Below the pieces are notes generated by a model, which worked only from the letters and a program-made list of their open reading frames with translations, was not told where the DNA came from and made no database searches. Below, one piece after another: positions 35,237 to 44,352 of a DNA stretch of 64,000 nucleotides. Positions within the stretch are counted from its first letter, which is position 1. Each line of letters begins with the position of its first letter. The position numbers and the translations under genes are program-made. Source of the DNA: Candidatus Sysuiplasma acidicola (GTDB lineage Archaea > Thermoplasmatota > Thermoplasmata > Sysuiplasmatales > Sysuiplasmataceae); NCBI GenBank assembly GCA_019721035.1, contig JAHEAA010000001.1, forward strand, positions 103,991 to 167,990, given 5' to 3'.

Positions 35237-36262
35237 TTGGCCGCTTCAAAATTCATATGGATAAGGGCGGATCATCTGCACGGGAAGGAACGGCAGAGAT
35301 TTGTAATGGATGCAGTCGAACTCGGTTTCACCGATATTGTCGTGGAAAGCGGCGACGAGGCACTGGCAAAAGGAGCACGCTTCCACGCCCTTCACATCAG
35401 CGGTAACGAGCTGACTGCCGACGGAAACAGGATCGGCACCTTCATCAGCATAAGTTCAGAAAGGGATATGCCAGCGGAGTCGGAACTCCGCCCTGGCTAT
35501 CTTGTGGTGGACGCAAGGGACTGGAAAGTCATTCCACTGGAGAATCTCATCGCACTCTGTGCGAACAGAGGCATAACACTCGTCGCAGTTGCGCGCACAA
35601 AGGAGGAAGCCCTTCTCTTTCTCAATACACTGGAGGTCGGTGTCGACGGAATACTCGCGTCTGTTTCATCCAGGCAGGAACTGTCTGGTTTTGCTGAAAT
35701 ACTGAGCGCAGTAACTCCTCCGTGTCCTCTTGAGAGTGCTGAGATTTTGTCTGTGAGGCAAGCAGGCATGGGTGACAGGGTATGCGTTGATACATGCTCC
35801 ATGCTTGAGGAAGGGGAAGGGATGCTCGTCGGCTCGCAGTCAGGCGTGCTGTTCCTGATACATTCTGAAACACTGAAGGCAAAGTACGTTAACGCAAGGC
35901 CGTTCAGGGTCAATGCCGGACCCGTTCATTCCTATCTGCTCCTGCAGGGCGGAAAGACCGGATATCTCTCCGAGCTCAGGGCCGGAACAGAAGTACCGGC
36001 GGTGCGCATTGACGGAAGGGTCCGGAATGTTACTGTCGGCAGGGTCAAGATAGAAAGAAGACCGCTCATACTGATCGAAGCAACAGTGAGGGGAAAAGAA
36101 TGCAGCATCCTGCTGCAGAATGCCGAAACAGTGAATCTGTGCACCGAGGGGGAGCCGATTCCAGCCACGGAGCTCAAGAAGGGCGATCGCGTTCTTGTGC
36201 ACGTCCAGGAAGGAGCACGTCACTTCGGCATGAGCATCTCGGAAACGATTGTGGAGAGGTAA
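35237..36262 (+). CDS. 3-dehydroquinate synthase II
   Basis: Archaeal enzyme that oxidatively deaminates and cyclises the ADH synthase product to 3-dehydroquinate with NAD. About 341 residues. The family is recognised from the opening ASKFIWIRADHLHGKERQRFVMDAVELGF and the C-terminal half containing NAGPVHSYLLLQGGKTGYLSELRAG and ILIEATVRG. The start is the TTG at 35237, two bases after the stop of the first gene. The next gene, aroDE, starts six bases after this stop. Confidence 0.93.
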   Translation: MAASKFIWIRADHLHGKERQRFVMDAVELGFTDIVVESGDEALAKGARFHALHISGNELTADGNRIGTFISISSERDMPAESELRPGYLVVDARDWKVIPLENLIALCANRGITLVAVARTKEEALLFLNTLEVGVDGILASVSSRQELSGFAEILSAVTPPCPLESAEILSVRQAGMGDRVCVDTCSMLEEGEGMLVGSQSGVLFLIHSETLKAKYVNARPFRVNAGPVHSYLLLQGGKTGYLSELRAGTEVPAVRIDGRVRNVTVGRVKIERRPLILIEATVRGKECSILLQNAETVNLCTEGEPIPATELKKGDRVLVHVQEGARHFGMSISETIVER

Positions 36263-36268
36263 CAACCG

Positions 36269-37666
36269 ATGATATGTGTTGCGCTGAAGGGCCCGACGCC
36301 GGACGAGATGATCGCCAAAGCATCGAGGGCCGTCGCTGCAGGCGCAGGCATGTTAGAGTACAGGATCGACTCGTTGAGGGACCCGTCCCCCGAGTCGCTT
36401 AGGAAACTCTCCGCAGTCGGCGCAATCAAGATTGCGACGCTCAAGGGACGTTCGCTGAAGCTCGTGGAGAGGGCCGACGCCCCGGAGCTGTTCTCGTCGT
36501 TCGAATATGTGGACATGGAAATGGAAGACGCGGGTCGCGTCAAATTTCCCGAACGGATGCGGTCAAAGCTAGTCGTGTCCCATCACGGACCGTTGAGATC
36601 AAGCGATGAACTGAATGCAATCGTGCGGACGGAATTGGAATCCGGCGCAATTGCAAAGTGTGTCGGCACACTTGGAAATTTTGCCGAAGCGTCTATTCTT
36701 GCGACGCCTGAAGCAGTCAGTGAGCCGCACAGGGTGATGGCTTTTTCGACCGGCCCTGCAGGGCTGCTGACCAGGCTCGCTTCGCTGAGGAACGGGGCGC
36801 CATGGACCTATGCTTCCCTTTCAGATGAGGAACGGACTGCTGACGGCCAGCCGGTCTTTTCAGATTTGCTTGAAATGCACAACGGTCTGGTTAACGTGCT
36901 GATAGGGGCAGATGTGTCGCACAGCCCGTCACCACTTATACAGAATTATGCGCTTGCAAGGAACAGGATCCGCGGCAGGTACGTAGCGCTATCCATCGGA
37001 AGCAGGGAAGAGCTGGAGCCTTTCTTCCGTTGCGCCAGGGCCGCAGGCGTAAGAGGCGTCAACATAACCATGCCGTACAAAACAGATGCGATGGCGCTGA
37101 TGTCAGAAATAGATGTACAGGCCAGCAGGATCGGCGCGATCAACACTGTTGTCATAGACGGAGAACGTATGCGCGGTTACAACACCGATTACGCCGCAGT
37201 CAGGCAGCTTATCGGAAGCCTGCCACACCGCCGTGCTCTTGTGATAGGATCTGGCGGTGCAGCGAGATCCGCCGTCGCGGCGCTGAACCATTCTGATCTC
37301 ACTGTCATTTCCAGGAATGCTGCGCGGAGCAGAGCGATGGCCCTTTCGATGGGAATAGAGAACGGTACATTCGTAGCCGGCAGCAGTTATGATATTGTCA
37401 TCAATGCCACACCGGTTGGAATGGATGGCAGACAGGGCGGATTACCGGAAGGAGTGGCTTCGTGCACGTTCGGTACAGTAATGGATTTTGTCTATTCGAA
37501 GAAGAAGACGCCATACCGACTGCTGGCCGAAGATCAGTCATGCCGCTACATTGGCGGTGCCGAAATACTTGCGAAACAGGCTGCCGAATCATTCAATCTC
37601 TGGACCGGAACGGATGCACCGCTGGAGGACATGCTCTCGATACTCAGAAAGGAGGGATTCAACTGA
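36269..37666 (+). CDS. aroDE: Fused 3-dehydroquinate dehydratase and shikimate dehydrogenase
   Basis: Bifunctional enzyme of 465 residues for two consecutive steps. Residues 1-~205 are a type I dehydroquinase: Glu in LEYRIDSL, His in VVSHHGPL and the Schiff-base Lys in AIAKCVGTLG. Residues ~210-465 are shikimate dehydrogenase: SHSPSPLIQN, the catalytic Lys in MPYKTDA, NTDYAAV, the NADP loop VIGSGGAARSA and the C-terminal GGAEILAKQAAESFNLWTG. The fusion occurs in plants and some bacteria and archaea and allows tight coupling. The aroK start overlaps the stop. Confidence 0.95.
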   Translation: MICVALKGPTPDEMIAKASRAVAAGAGMLEYRIDSLRDPSPESLRKLSAVGAIKIATLKGRSLKLVERADAPELFSSFEYVDMEMEDAGRVKFPERMRSKLVVSHHGPLRSSDELNAIVRTELESGAIAKCVGTLGNFAEASILATPEAVSEPHRVMAFSTGPAGLLTRLASLRNGAPWTYASLSDEERTADGQPVFSDLLEMHNGLVNVLIGADVSHSPSPLIQNYALARNRIRGRYVALSIGSREELEPFFRCARAAGVRGVNITMPYKTDAMALMSEIDVQASRIGAINTVVIDGERMRGYNTDYAAVRQLIGSLPHRRALVIGSGGAARSAVAALNHSDLTVISRNAARSRAMALSMGIENGTFVAGSSYDIVINATPVGMDGRQGGLPEGVASCTFGTVMDFVYSKKKTPYRLLAEDQSCRYIGGAEILAKQAAESFNLWTGTDAPLEDMLSILRKEGFN

Positions 37667-38526
37667 CCTTCGACGGCGTCCGAACAGAACACGGCGCAGG
37701 CACAATAGTCAGCGGCATAGGCTCCTTCCGCGGGGTCACATTCGGAACGGACATGAAGAGCATTGCCAGAGTGCAGATCAGCAGGGGCGGCGGAACGTCC
37801 GTCGTGCTCAAAGGGGATGAGAAGGACACATCTCTTGTGAAACAATGCATTGCCACGGTGCGGCATCACAACAGGACAGGAATGAAAGGCCTGTATGTTG
37901 AGGTGGAATCGGAGATACCGCCTTCCAGGGGTATGAAGAGCAGCAGCAGCGTCTCCCTCGCCGTCATCGGTGCTCTGCTTGACGCGTTCGGTTCACACGT
38001 GACGACACAGCAGCTGCTCCGTTATTCAGCGATCGCCTCTATGCGTGCTGGCGTTTCTGTCACCGGAGCATTCGATGATGCTGCTGCCTGCCATCTCGGC
38101 GGTCTCATATTTGCAGACAACAGGCGGATGACGATTGTGAGGAGGAAACTCGTGAACAGCAGGTATTCCGCTGTCTTCGTCATTCCTGAAAGGAAGATAC
38201 GCAAGAACAGCCTGCCGCTCCACGGTCTGAGGAGAAGGAGGACTGACATGATAGCGCTCTACGGGCTTGCACTCCGCTCCATGTACAGGGAGGCGACCAT
38301 GTCAAACACGCTGCTGCTCTGTAATCTGCTGGGAATAAATCCCGCTCCTCTGTTCATTTCAATGCTTGCGGGTGCAAGTGTGTCCGGACTTTCAGGGACC
38401 GGACCTGCCTTTTTTGCAATAGTGGAGAAGGGGAGAGCGGGGAGTGTGGCCCGCGCACTGAAGGGGTACGGGAGGACTGTTGTATGCGGATTGAGGGGTG
38501 TTTCCGAACATGGAATTATTTTCTGA
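37663..38526 (+). CDS. aroK: Archaeal shikimate kinase (GHMP family)
   Basis: Phosphorylates shikimate; the archaeal enzyme is a GHMP kinase unrelated to bacterial AroK. About 287 residues show the N-terminal GAGTIVSGIGSFRGVTFGTDM, the GHMP ATP motif PPSRGMKSSSSVS, TGAFDDAAACHLGG and the C-terminal SGLSGTGPAFFAI. No ATG, GTG or TTG lies near the expected start. The conserved N-terminus begins at a CTG (37663) that overlaps the aroDE stop as CTGA, seven bases after a GGAGG box, so CTG is the probable start. The next ATG (37753) would remove a conserved strand. Confidence 0.9.
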   Translation: MTFDGVRTEHGAGTIVSGIGSFRGVTFGTDMKSIARVQISRGGGTSVVLKGDEKDTSLVKQCIATVRHHNRTGMKGLYVEVESEIPPSRGMKSSSSVSLAVIGALLDAFGSHVTTQQLLRYSAIASMRAGVSVTGAFDDAAACHLGGLIFADNRRMTIVRRKLVNSRYSAVFVIPERKIRKNSLPLHGLRRRRTDMIALYGLALRSMYREATMSNTLLLCNLLGINPAPLFISMLAGASVSGLSGTGPAFFAIVEKGRAGSVARALKGYGRTVVCGLRGVSEHGIIF

Positions 38527-39772
38527 GAAATCCGCCGCCCTCTCCGGGTCTCTGGCGGCTCCGCCTTCCAAGAGTATAACACATCGCGCTCTGCTCTTTG
38601 GACTGATGTCCGGCGGAAGGATGGAGATAGATCATCCTCTCCTGAGTGACGATACGGAGAGCACGCTGGCAGCGACAGTGCTGATGGGCGCCGAAGTGAA
38701 GAGGGGGAAGACCCTTTCAATTGAGTCTGACATGCATCAGGCATCCGATGTCATAAACGCGCGCAATTCCGGCACTACTGCACGACTGACAAGTTCCATC
38801 TGCGCGCTCACGGACGGTTACGCGGTGATCACGGGGGACGATTCACTCCGCCGTAGACCCATGGGGCCGATTATGGACGCCGTGAGGCAGCTCGGCGGAA
38901 CCGCTTTTTCCACGCTCGGCAACGACAGGCTGCCTGCAGTCTTTGGCGGAAAACTGAAGCGCGAATATGCAACAATTCGCGGAGACATCAGCTCACAGTT
39001 TGCGTCCTCCCTTGCAATGTCTTGTCCTTTGAAGAGCGGGAGCACTGAGATCGAGATTGAGGGCGGCATACAATCGGAACGCTATCTCGCTCTCACGCTG
39101 GAAATGGTCAAATATTTCGGCGGGGAGGCAAGACTCGAAAGCAACAGTCTCTTCTTCAAAGGCGACGGCGCATACAGGCCACGCAATATATCGATTCCTG
39201 GCGATTATTCCTCTGCTGCATTTATGCTGGCTGCCGCGGCTGTAACCGGCGGCACATTGAGCGTGAGTAACCTTTCAGACACATTCACTCAGGCAGATGC
39301 AAGCATTGCCGGCACGCTTCGTCTCTTCGGTTGCAAAGTGACTGAGCGGTCCGGCTCATTGACCGTTGAAAGCGGCCGGCTCACTTCCGCCGATATCGAC
39401 TGTTCCCAGTGTCCTGATCTCTTTCCGGTGCTCTGTGTGGTTGCATCCTTTGCCGGCGGGGAAAGCACTGTGCGCGGTTCCATGAATCTCAGGCTCAAGG
39501 AGACGGACAGGATTGAAACTACATCAATGATGCTCAAAAGCATGGGCGTCCGATTCAGTGGCGAAGGCGAGACGCTTCGTATACGGGGGGGCCCTGTAAG
39601 AGGAGGCGTCGTTGAATCGCATGGAGATCACAGGATCGCGATGGCGGCGTGTGTGGCAGGCCTCTCTTCAGAAAAAGGAGTGAGGGTTAACGGCGCAGAA
39701 TGTTTCTCCGTTTCATACCCCGGCTTCGTCGAGGACATAAGGGCAGCGGGCGGGATGGTGACATTGAAATGA
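38510..39772 (+). CDS. aroA: 5-enolpyruvylshikimate-3-phosphate synthase
   Basis: Transfers enolpyruvyl from PEP to shikimate 3-phosphate. The 420-residue protein has PPSKSITHRALL (Lys for PEP), the NSGTTARL helix, the GDDSLRRRPMGPIMDA loop, LKETDRI with the catalytic Asp, and SHGDHRIAMA near the end. ATG 38510 overlaps aroK by 17 bases and precedes a typical MELFSEK start. The stop overlaps aroC as ATGA. Confidence 0.96.
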   Translation: MELFSEKSAALSGSLAAPPSKSITHRALLFGLMSGGRMEIDHPLLSDDTESTLAATVLMGAEVKRGKTLSIESDMHQASDVINARNSGTTARLTSSICALTDGYAVITGDDSLRRRPMGPIMDAVRQLGGTAFSTLGNDRLPAVFGGKLKREYATIRGDISSQFASSLAMSCPLKSGSTEIEIEGGIQSERYLALTLEMVKYFGGEARLESNSLFFKGDGAYRPRNISIPGDYSSAAFMLAAAAVTGGTLSVSNLSDTFTQADASIAGTLRLFGCKVTERSGSLTVESGRLTSADIDCSQCPDLFPVLCVVASFAGGESTVRGSMNLRLKETDRIETTSMMLKSMGVRFSGEGETLRIRGGPVRGGVVESHGDHRIAMAACVAGLSSEKGVRVNGAECFSVSYPGFVEDIRAAGGMVTLK

Positions 39773-40848
39773 ATAGCATTGGAACAGCACTCAGACTGAC
39801 TGTATTCGGAGAGAGTCACGGCGAACTTGTAGGCGCGGTGCTCGACGGTCTGCCCGCGGGCATGACGGTCGACATGAATGCACTGAACAGGGAGATTGAA
39901 ATGCGCAAGCCAGCCCAGCTGATTGGCACCGCCAGGCATGAGGCTGATGAAGTGAGTGTGGCATCAGGCGTCAGGGACGGCGTTCTCACCGGAACGCCGA
40001 TACTGTTCACGATGGCCAACAGAGATGTCAGAAGTGCTTCCTACACCGACCTGCAGTTCATTCCGAGGCCAGGTCATGCGGATTACACTGCGTTTGTGAA
40101 GTACGGCGGACGATCCGACTTCAGAGGCGGAGGTCAGTTCTCCGGCAGACTGACAGCTCCGATAGTTGCGGCCGGAGCCGTCGCAAGACAATATCTCGCG
40201 TCCAGGGGCATTCGCGTTGCGGCGCACGTGGTATCCATAGGAACAGTTGCAGACGGCACCGAATATGGGTTCGAAACCGTTGAGAGTAACCGCTTCGGCA
40301 ATGAAGTGCGCTGCATCGATGCGGAAGCAGCCGCCAGGATGAGGGACGCTATTCTGGCTGCAAGAAGCGATGGAGACAGCCTGGGAGGAACAATAAGATG
40401 CATCGCTTCCGGCGTACCGGCGGGGCTGGGAGAGCCTTTCTTCGACACAGTGGAGGGAGAGATATCGAGATTCATGTTTGCCATACCTGCAGTCAAGGGC
40501 ATAGAGTTCGGCACCGGTTTCCGTGGTTCGGCAACGAGGGGCAGCCAGAACAACGATTCTTTCATTGTTGCACCAGACGGAAAAGGAGTGGTCACGGCAA
40601 CTAACAATGCCGGCGGCATCAACGGAGGCATAACAAACGGAATGCCAGTTGTGTTCAGGGTCGCGGTGAAACCCACTTCCTCTATATCAGCAAAACAGCG
40701 CAGCGTGGACCTCAGGACGATGCGGGAGACGGATCTTGTCGTCAAGGGCAGGCACGATCCCTGCATCGTTCCACGCGCAGTCATTGTCGTGGAAGCCGCG
40801 CTCTGCATTGTTCTTGCGGATCTGTATCTCAGGAGCGGATTGAAATGA
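39769..40848 (+). CDS. aroC: Chorismate synthase
   Basis: FMN-dependent enzyme that yields chorismate, the branch point. About 359 residues; conserved signatures are FGESHGELVGAVLDGLPAG, RPGHADYTAFVKYGGRSDFRGGGQ, FRGSATRGSQNND and RHDPCIVPRAVIVVEA. The start overlaps the aroA stop (ATGA) and the stop overlaps the next start (ATGA). Confidence 0.97.
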   Translation: MNSIGTALRLTVFGESHGELVGAVLDGLPAGMTVDMNALNREIEMRKPAQLIGTARHEADEVSVASGVRDGVLTGTPILFTMANRDVRSASYTDLQFIPRPGHADYTAFVKYGGRSDFRGGGQFSGRLTAPIVAAGAVARQYLASRGIRVAAHVVSIGTVADGTEYGFETVESNRFGNEVRCIDAEAAARMRDAILAARSDGDSLGGTIRCIASGVPAGLGEPFFDTVEGEISRFMFAIPAVKGIEFGTGFRGSATRGSQNNDSFIVAPDGKGVVTATNNAGGINGGITNGMPVVFRVAVKPTSSISAKQRSVDLRTMRETDLVVKGRHDPCIVPRAVIVVEAALCIVLADLYLRSGLK

Positions 40849-41942
40849 CGGAAGAAACACTCACCTCCGTTAGACGGAGGATTGGCGAAATCGATGAGGA
40901 AATAATGCGGCTGGTATGCAGCAGGATAAAGGAGGCTGAGAAAATAGGGAAGATCAAGAGGGACAGGAGAGTACCGGTGAGAGATTTCACGGTCGAAGCG
41001 CAGGTTATAGAACGCGCTGAATCGGTTTGCGAAAGCAGCGGCATCGACAGGCAGATCGGCAGAGATATTGCCAAATCCCTCATACTGGCATCCGTCTCCG
41101 CACAGACGTCCAGCAGTACGCCAGTCTATGAGGGAAAGTCCAGGAAGATACTCATCGTCGGCGGAAGCGGCAAGATGGGCAGATGGTATGCGAACTTCTT
41201 CAATGTTCAGGGGCATGAAGTGATAGTAAATGATATAGTACCTTCTTCAGGATACAGATTCGACGGAGATCTCCTCCATGCTGCCAAATCGGCCGACATC
41301 ATACTTCTGTCCACCCCTATTTCAGCAACTGCAGGGCTTCTGTCGACGCTGATAGATGCTGGATGCGACGCTACCATAATGGACGGATGCAGCCTGAAAT
41401 CACCCCTCATGTCCGAGATAAGGCGGGGCATTCTGAAGGGCACAAAGATTGCGAGCATTCATCCCATGTTCGGCCCCGGGACAAGAATGCTGGCAGATCA
41501 GAATCTCGTCATATGCGACTGCGGCAGCAGGGATGCGGTCGAGGATGCATCATCGCTCTTCAGGGACACCAGCCTCAACATAACCGTGCTGGAACTTGAA
41601 CGACATGATGAACTGATGGCATATGTGCTTGGCGCTACGCACGCTCTGAACATAGCATTTTTCAACATGCTTGCCGGAAGCGCCTTTTCAAAGGCGGAGC
41701 TGAGCAGGTTCGCGAGCACGACGTTCACGCACCAGCTTTCGACTGCATCAGACGTGGCAAACGAAAATCCGATGCTGTATTATGAGATACAGAATATGAA
41801 TATTTACAGGAGCACCGTCTTTTCAACTCTCATAAAGTCGATGGAAGAGGTCAGGGACTGCGCTTTCAGCGGCAGGCCAGATGCATTTACTTCTCTCATG
41901 AAGAAAGGCAGGGAGTACATGGGGGATGCACGCCGTGAGTAG
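40845..41942 (+). CDS. Chorismate mutase-prephenate dehydrogenase fusion
   Basis: Bifunctional enzyme of 365 residues for the tyrosine branch. Residues 1-~90 are an AroQ-type chorismate mutase (three helices, RRRIGEIDEEIMRLVCSRI...IGKIKRDRRVPVRD). Residues ~100-365 are a TyrA dehydrogenase: the NAD loop ILIVGGSGKMGRWYANFF, DGCSLKSPL and SIHPMFGPG. The order mutase-dehydrogenase is that of enteric TyrA. No prephenate dehydratase (phenylalanine branch) lies in the window. Confidence 0.93.
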   Translation: MTEETLTSVRRRIGEIDEEIMRLVCSRIKEAEKIGKIKRDRRVPVRDFTVEAQVIERAESVCESSGIDRQIGRDIAKSLILASVSAQTSSSTPVYEGKSRKILIVGGSGKMGRWYANFFNVQGHEVIVNDIVPSSGYRFDGDLLHAAKSADIILLSTPISATAGLLSTLIDAGCDATIMDGCSLKSPLMSEIRRGILKGTKIASIHPMFGPGTRMLADQNLVICDCGSRDAVEDASSLFRDTSLNITVLELERHDELMAYVLGATHALNIAFFNMLAGSAFSKAELSRFASTTFTHQLSTASDVANENPMLYYEIQNMNIYRSTVFSTLIKSMEEVRDCAFSGRPDAFTSLMKKGREYMGDARRE

Positions 41943-42984
41943 CAGCATACGTTCCGCAGTGCTTGGTGCAAGCGGCGTCGTTGGACAGCGCTTCTGCGAA
42001 CTGCTGTCCGGGCATCCTTTCTTTTCTCCTCCCGATCTGTACAGTTCAGAAAAGAGCGGAGGCAGGAAGCTGCGTGATGTACTCACCATTCCAGAGCCGA
42101 GGATATCCGACGAGCTTCTTGAGTGCAGGATTGAGGCTATTGATCTGCCTTCAATAAAGAGGGAGAAGTATGATATAATCTTCAGTGCGCTGCCGACAAA
42201 GGTTGCAGGCGACCTGGAGCTGGAGCTCGCCGAGGCTGGAGGCAGGGTATTCACCAACGCCTCTCCGAACCGCATGCGCAGCGATGTTCCGCTCGTGGTG
42301 CCCGAGGTGAATCATGAGCATCTCTCCATGGTCATCGGAGGCGGCGGCTTCATTGTGGCGAACGGAAACTGCAGCGCGATAGGCCTTGCGATGGGTTTGA
42401 AACCGCTGCAGCCGTTCGGCATACGGAGCGTGGAGGTGACAACGCTGCAGGCACTGAGCGGGGCCGGCTATCCGGGCGTTCCTTCACTCGATGCTCTCTC
42501 AAACGTCATTCCGTACATAGACGCGGAAGAGGAAAAACTTACTGAAGAGATACCTAAGATGTTCGGCAGTATTGACGGCAGAACAATACGGAATGCATCA
42601 ATGGATGTCAACGCAACGTGCACTAGGGTTGCCGTCAGGGATGGGCACACTGAATCCGTCACCGTCATTTTGGAAAACAGTGTCGACGAAGATGCTGTGG
42701 CTGCCGCATTCACAAATTTCAGATCTCTGCCTCAGGAGTTCTCGCTTCCGACCGCTCCTGCAGTGCCTGTGATATTAAGACGGGAGAATAACAGACCTCA
42801 GCCGTTGCTGGACGTCAATGCAGGCGAGCCTTCGAGGGCGAGAGGCATGGCAGCCACGGTCGGTCGTCTTCGCGTGAAAGGCAATGCCGTAAGATTTGTC
42901 ATACTGACGCACAACACGATACGCGGGGCAGCGGGCGGCTCGGTTCTGAATGCTGAAATTGTGCACAAACTGGGTGGTGTCTGA
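41935..42984 (+). CDS. asd: Aspartate-semialdehyde dehydrogenase
   Basis: Reduces aspartyl phosphate to aspartate semialdehyde. About 349 residues: the NADP loop VLGASGVVGQRF, the catalytic Cys in VANGNCSAIGLAMGLKPL and the substrate-binding region ALSGAGYPGVPSLDAL, typical of the archaeal/fungal type. GTG 41935 follows a GGGGGA box and overlaps the previous stop; ATG 41926 is possible. Its place in the aromatic operon makes sense because its product is a substrate of the first enzyme in the operon. Confidence 0.95.
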   Translation: MSSSIRSAVLGASGVVGQRFCELLSGHPFFSPPDLYSSEKSGGRKLRDVLTIPEPRISDELLECRIEAIDLPSIKREKYDIIFSALPTKVAGDLELELAEAGGRVFTNASPNRMRSDVPLVVPEVNHEHLSMVIGGGGFIVANGNCSAIGLAMGLKPLQPFGIRSVEVTTLQALSGAGYPGVPSLDALSNVIPYIDAEEEKLTEEIPKMFGSIDGRTIRNASMDVNATCTRVAVRDGHTESVTVILENSVDEDAVAAAFTNFRSLPQEFSLPTAPAVPVILRRENNRPQPLLDVNAGEPSRARGMAATVGRLRVKGNAVRFVILTHNTIRGAAGGSVLNAEIVHKLGGV

Positions 42985-44352
42985 TTGAAACCGGTCGTGA
43001 TGAAATTCGGAGGCTCATGCCTGAAAAATGCCGACGGCCTGAGGCAGCTGATTGAACACACGTCTGCAGAAAAAAACTGTGCAGTCGTTGTCAGCGCGAT
43101 CTCCGGTGTGACAGACACAATACTGCAGACGATTACCGGCAGGCTCAGCGAGAAGAAAATAGCCGCTCTCATTTCCGCACTCAGGGAGAGGCATGTGTCC
43201 ATACTCTCGGAAGTCTCGCCCGGCACGCAGTTTGACGGCAGTCTGAAGGACATGGACGAGCTGCTAAAGAATCTGGAAAGGCTGCTCTATGGTATCTACT
43301 ACACAGGAGAGCTCACACCGCGCATGAGGGCTCTTATTCTTAGCATAGGCGAACGTCTGTCGGCCCGCGTGGTGTCCCACGTCCTCGAGAGTTCGGGCAT
43401 ACGGTCAAAGTTTTTCGAGGCAGACTCGCTCGGAATAGTCACAGACAGCAATTACGAGAGCGCCACTGCCGACCTTTCACTCACAAAGAAGATTGCCGGA
43501 AAGAAACTCCTTTCCGCACTGAGATCCGGCAAGGTTCCTGTGGTGACTGGCTTTTTCGGCAGGGATGCAAGGAAACACGTCACTCTTCTTGGCAGAAACG
43601 GCACCGATTACAGCGCGTCCGTGGTCGCTTACGCCATCGGCGCGCGTAAACTGATCATATGGAAGGACGTGGACGGTTTCCTGACAGCCGATCCGTCCCT
43701 TGTTCCGCAGGCTAAACTGATTGATGAGATATCGTACGACGAGGCGGCAGAACTGTCATATTTCGGCGCTGAGGTGCTTCACCCCAAGGCCGTAGACCCT
43801 GCCAGGCTCGGAAACATCGAGTTGAGAATCAGGAATATAGCCAATCCGTCATCAAGGGGCACACTCATAACTTCGAGCAAGAGAGAGACGACAGGCGTTG
43901 TAAAGAGCGTCTCCTGTCTCAAGGATCTGGGCATACTGCGCGTCTATGTGACCGGAGGAGGCTACACGTCTGGAACGATATCCGTCATCTCGGGTCATCT
44001 CGGAAGAGAGGGCGTCAACATAATTTCAGCGACGACATCACAGACGTGTATCTCCTTCCTCATAGGCATCGAGGATCTTGACAGATCCTCGGAAGCGCTG
44101 TCCAGGTTGATGTCCAGCGGACTGGACAAGCTTGAGAAGGAGAGGAATGTTGCACTGCTCTGTGCCGTTGGCGAAGGGCTGGGCAGGACACGCGGAATAG
44201 CAGCAAAAGTTTTCGGCGCCGTTTCCGAAGTCGGCGTCAACATAGGCATGATGTCAGCCGGCGCTTCTACCGTCGCCTATCACTTCACTGTGTCGATGAA
44301 GGATCTGCAGGTTGCCGCCCGCTCCGTTCACAACGTCTTTTTCGGAGGCTGA
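42985..44352 (+). CDS. lysC: Aspartate kinase with tandem ACT domains
   Basis: Phosphorylates aspartate. The 455 residues show KFGGSCLKNADGLRQLIEH, VVTGFFGRDARKHVTLLGRNGTDYSAS, WKDVDGFLTADP and two C-terminal ACT domains (residues ~310-455) that normally bind an effector such as lysine or threonine. The start is the TTG immediately after the asd stop. With asd it supplies aspartate semialdehyde both to ADH synthase and to Thr/Met/Lys synthesis. Confidence 0.95.
   Translation: MKPVVMKFGGSCLKNADGLRQLIEHTSAEKNCAVVVSAISGVTDTILQTITGRLSEKKIAALISALRERHVSILSEVSPGTQFDGSLKDMDELLKNLERLLYGIYYTGELTPRMRALILSIGERLSARVVSHVLESSGIRSKFFEADSLGIVTDSNYESATADLSLTKKIAGKKLLSALRSGKVPVVTGFFGRDARKHVTLLGRNGTDYSASVVAYAIGARKLIIWKDVDGFLTADPSLVPQAKLIDEISYDEAAELSYFGAEVLHPKAVDPARLGNIELRIRNIANPSSRGTLITSSKRETTGVVKSVSCLKDLGILRVYVTGGGYTSGTISVISGHLGREGVNIISATTSQTCISFLIGIEDLDRSSEALSRLMSSGLDKLEKERNVALLCAVGEGLGRTRGIAAKVFGAVSEVGVNIGMMSAGASTVAYHFTVSMKDLQVAARSVHNVFFGG

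Noticed and set aside
40134-41216. 360-codon minus-strand frame
   Set aside because: Antisense to aroC and the chorismate mutase gene; no recognisable domain.
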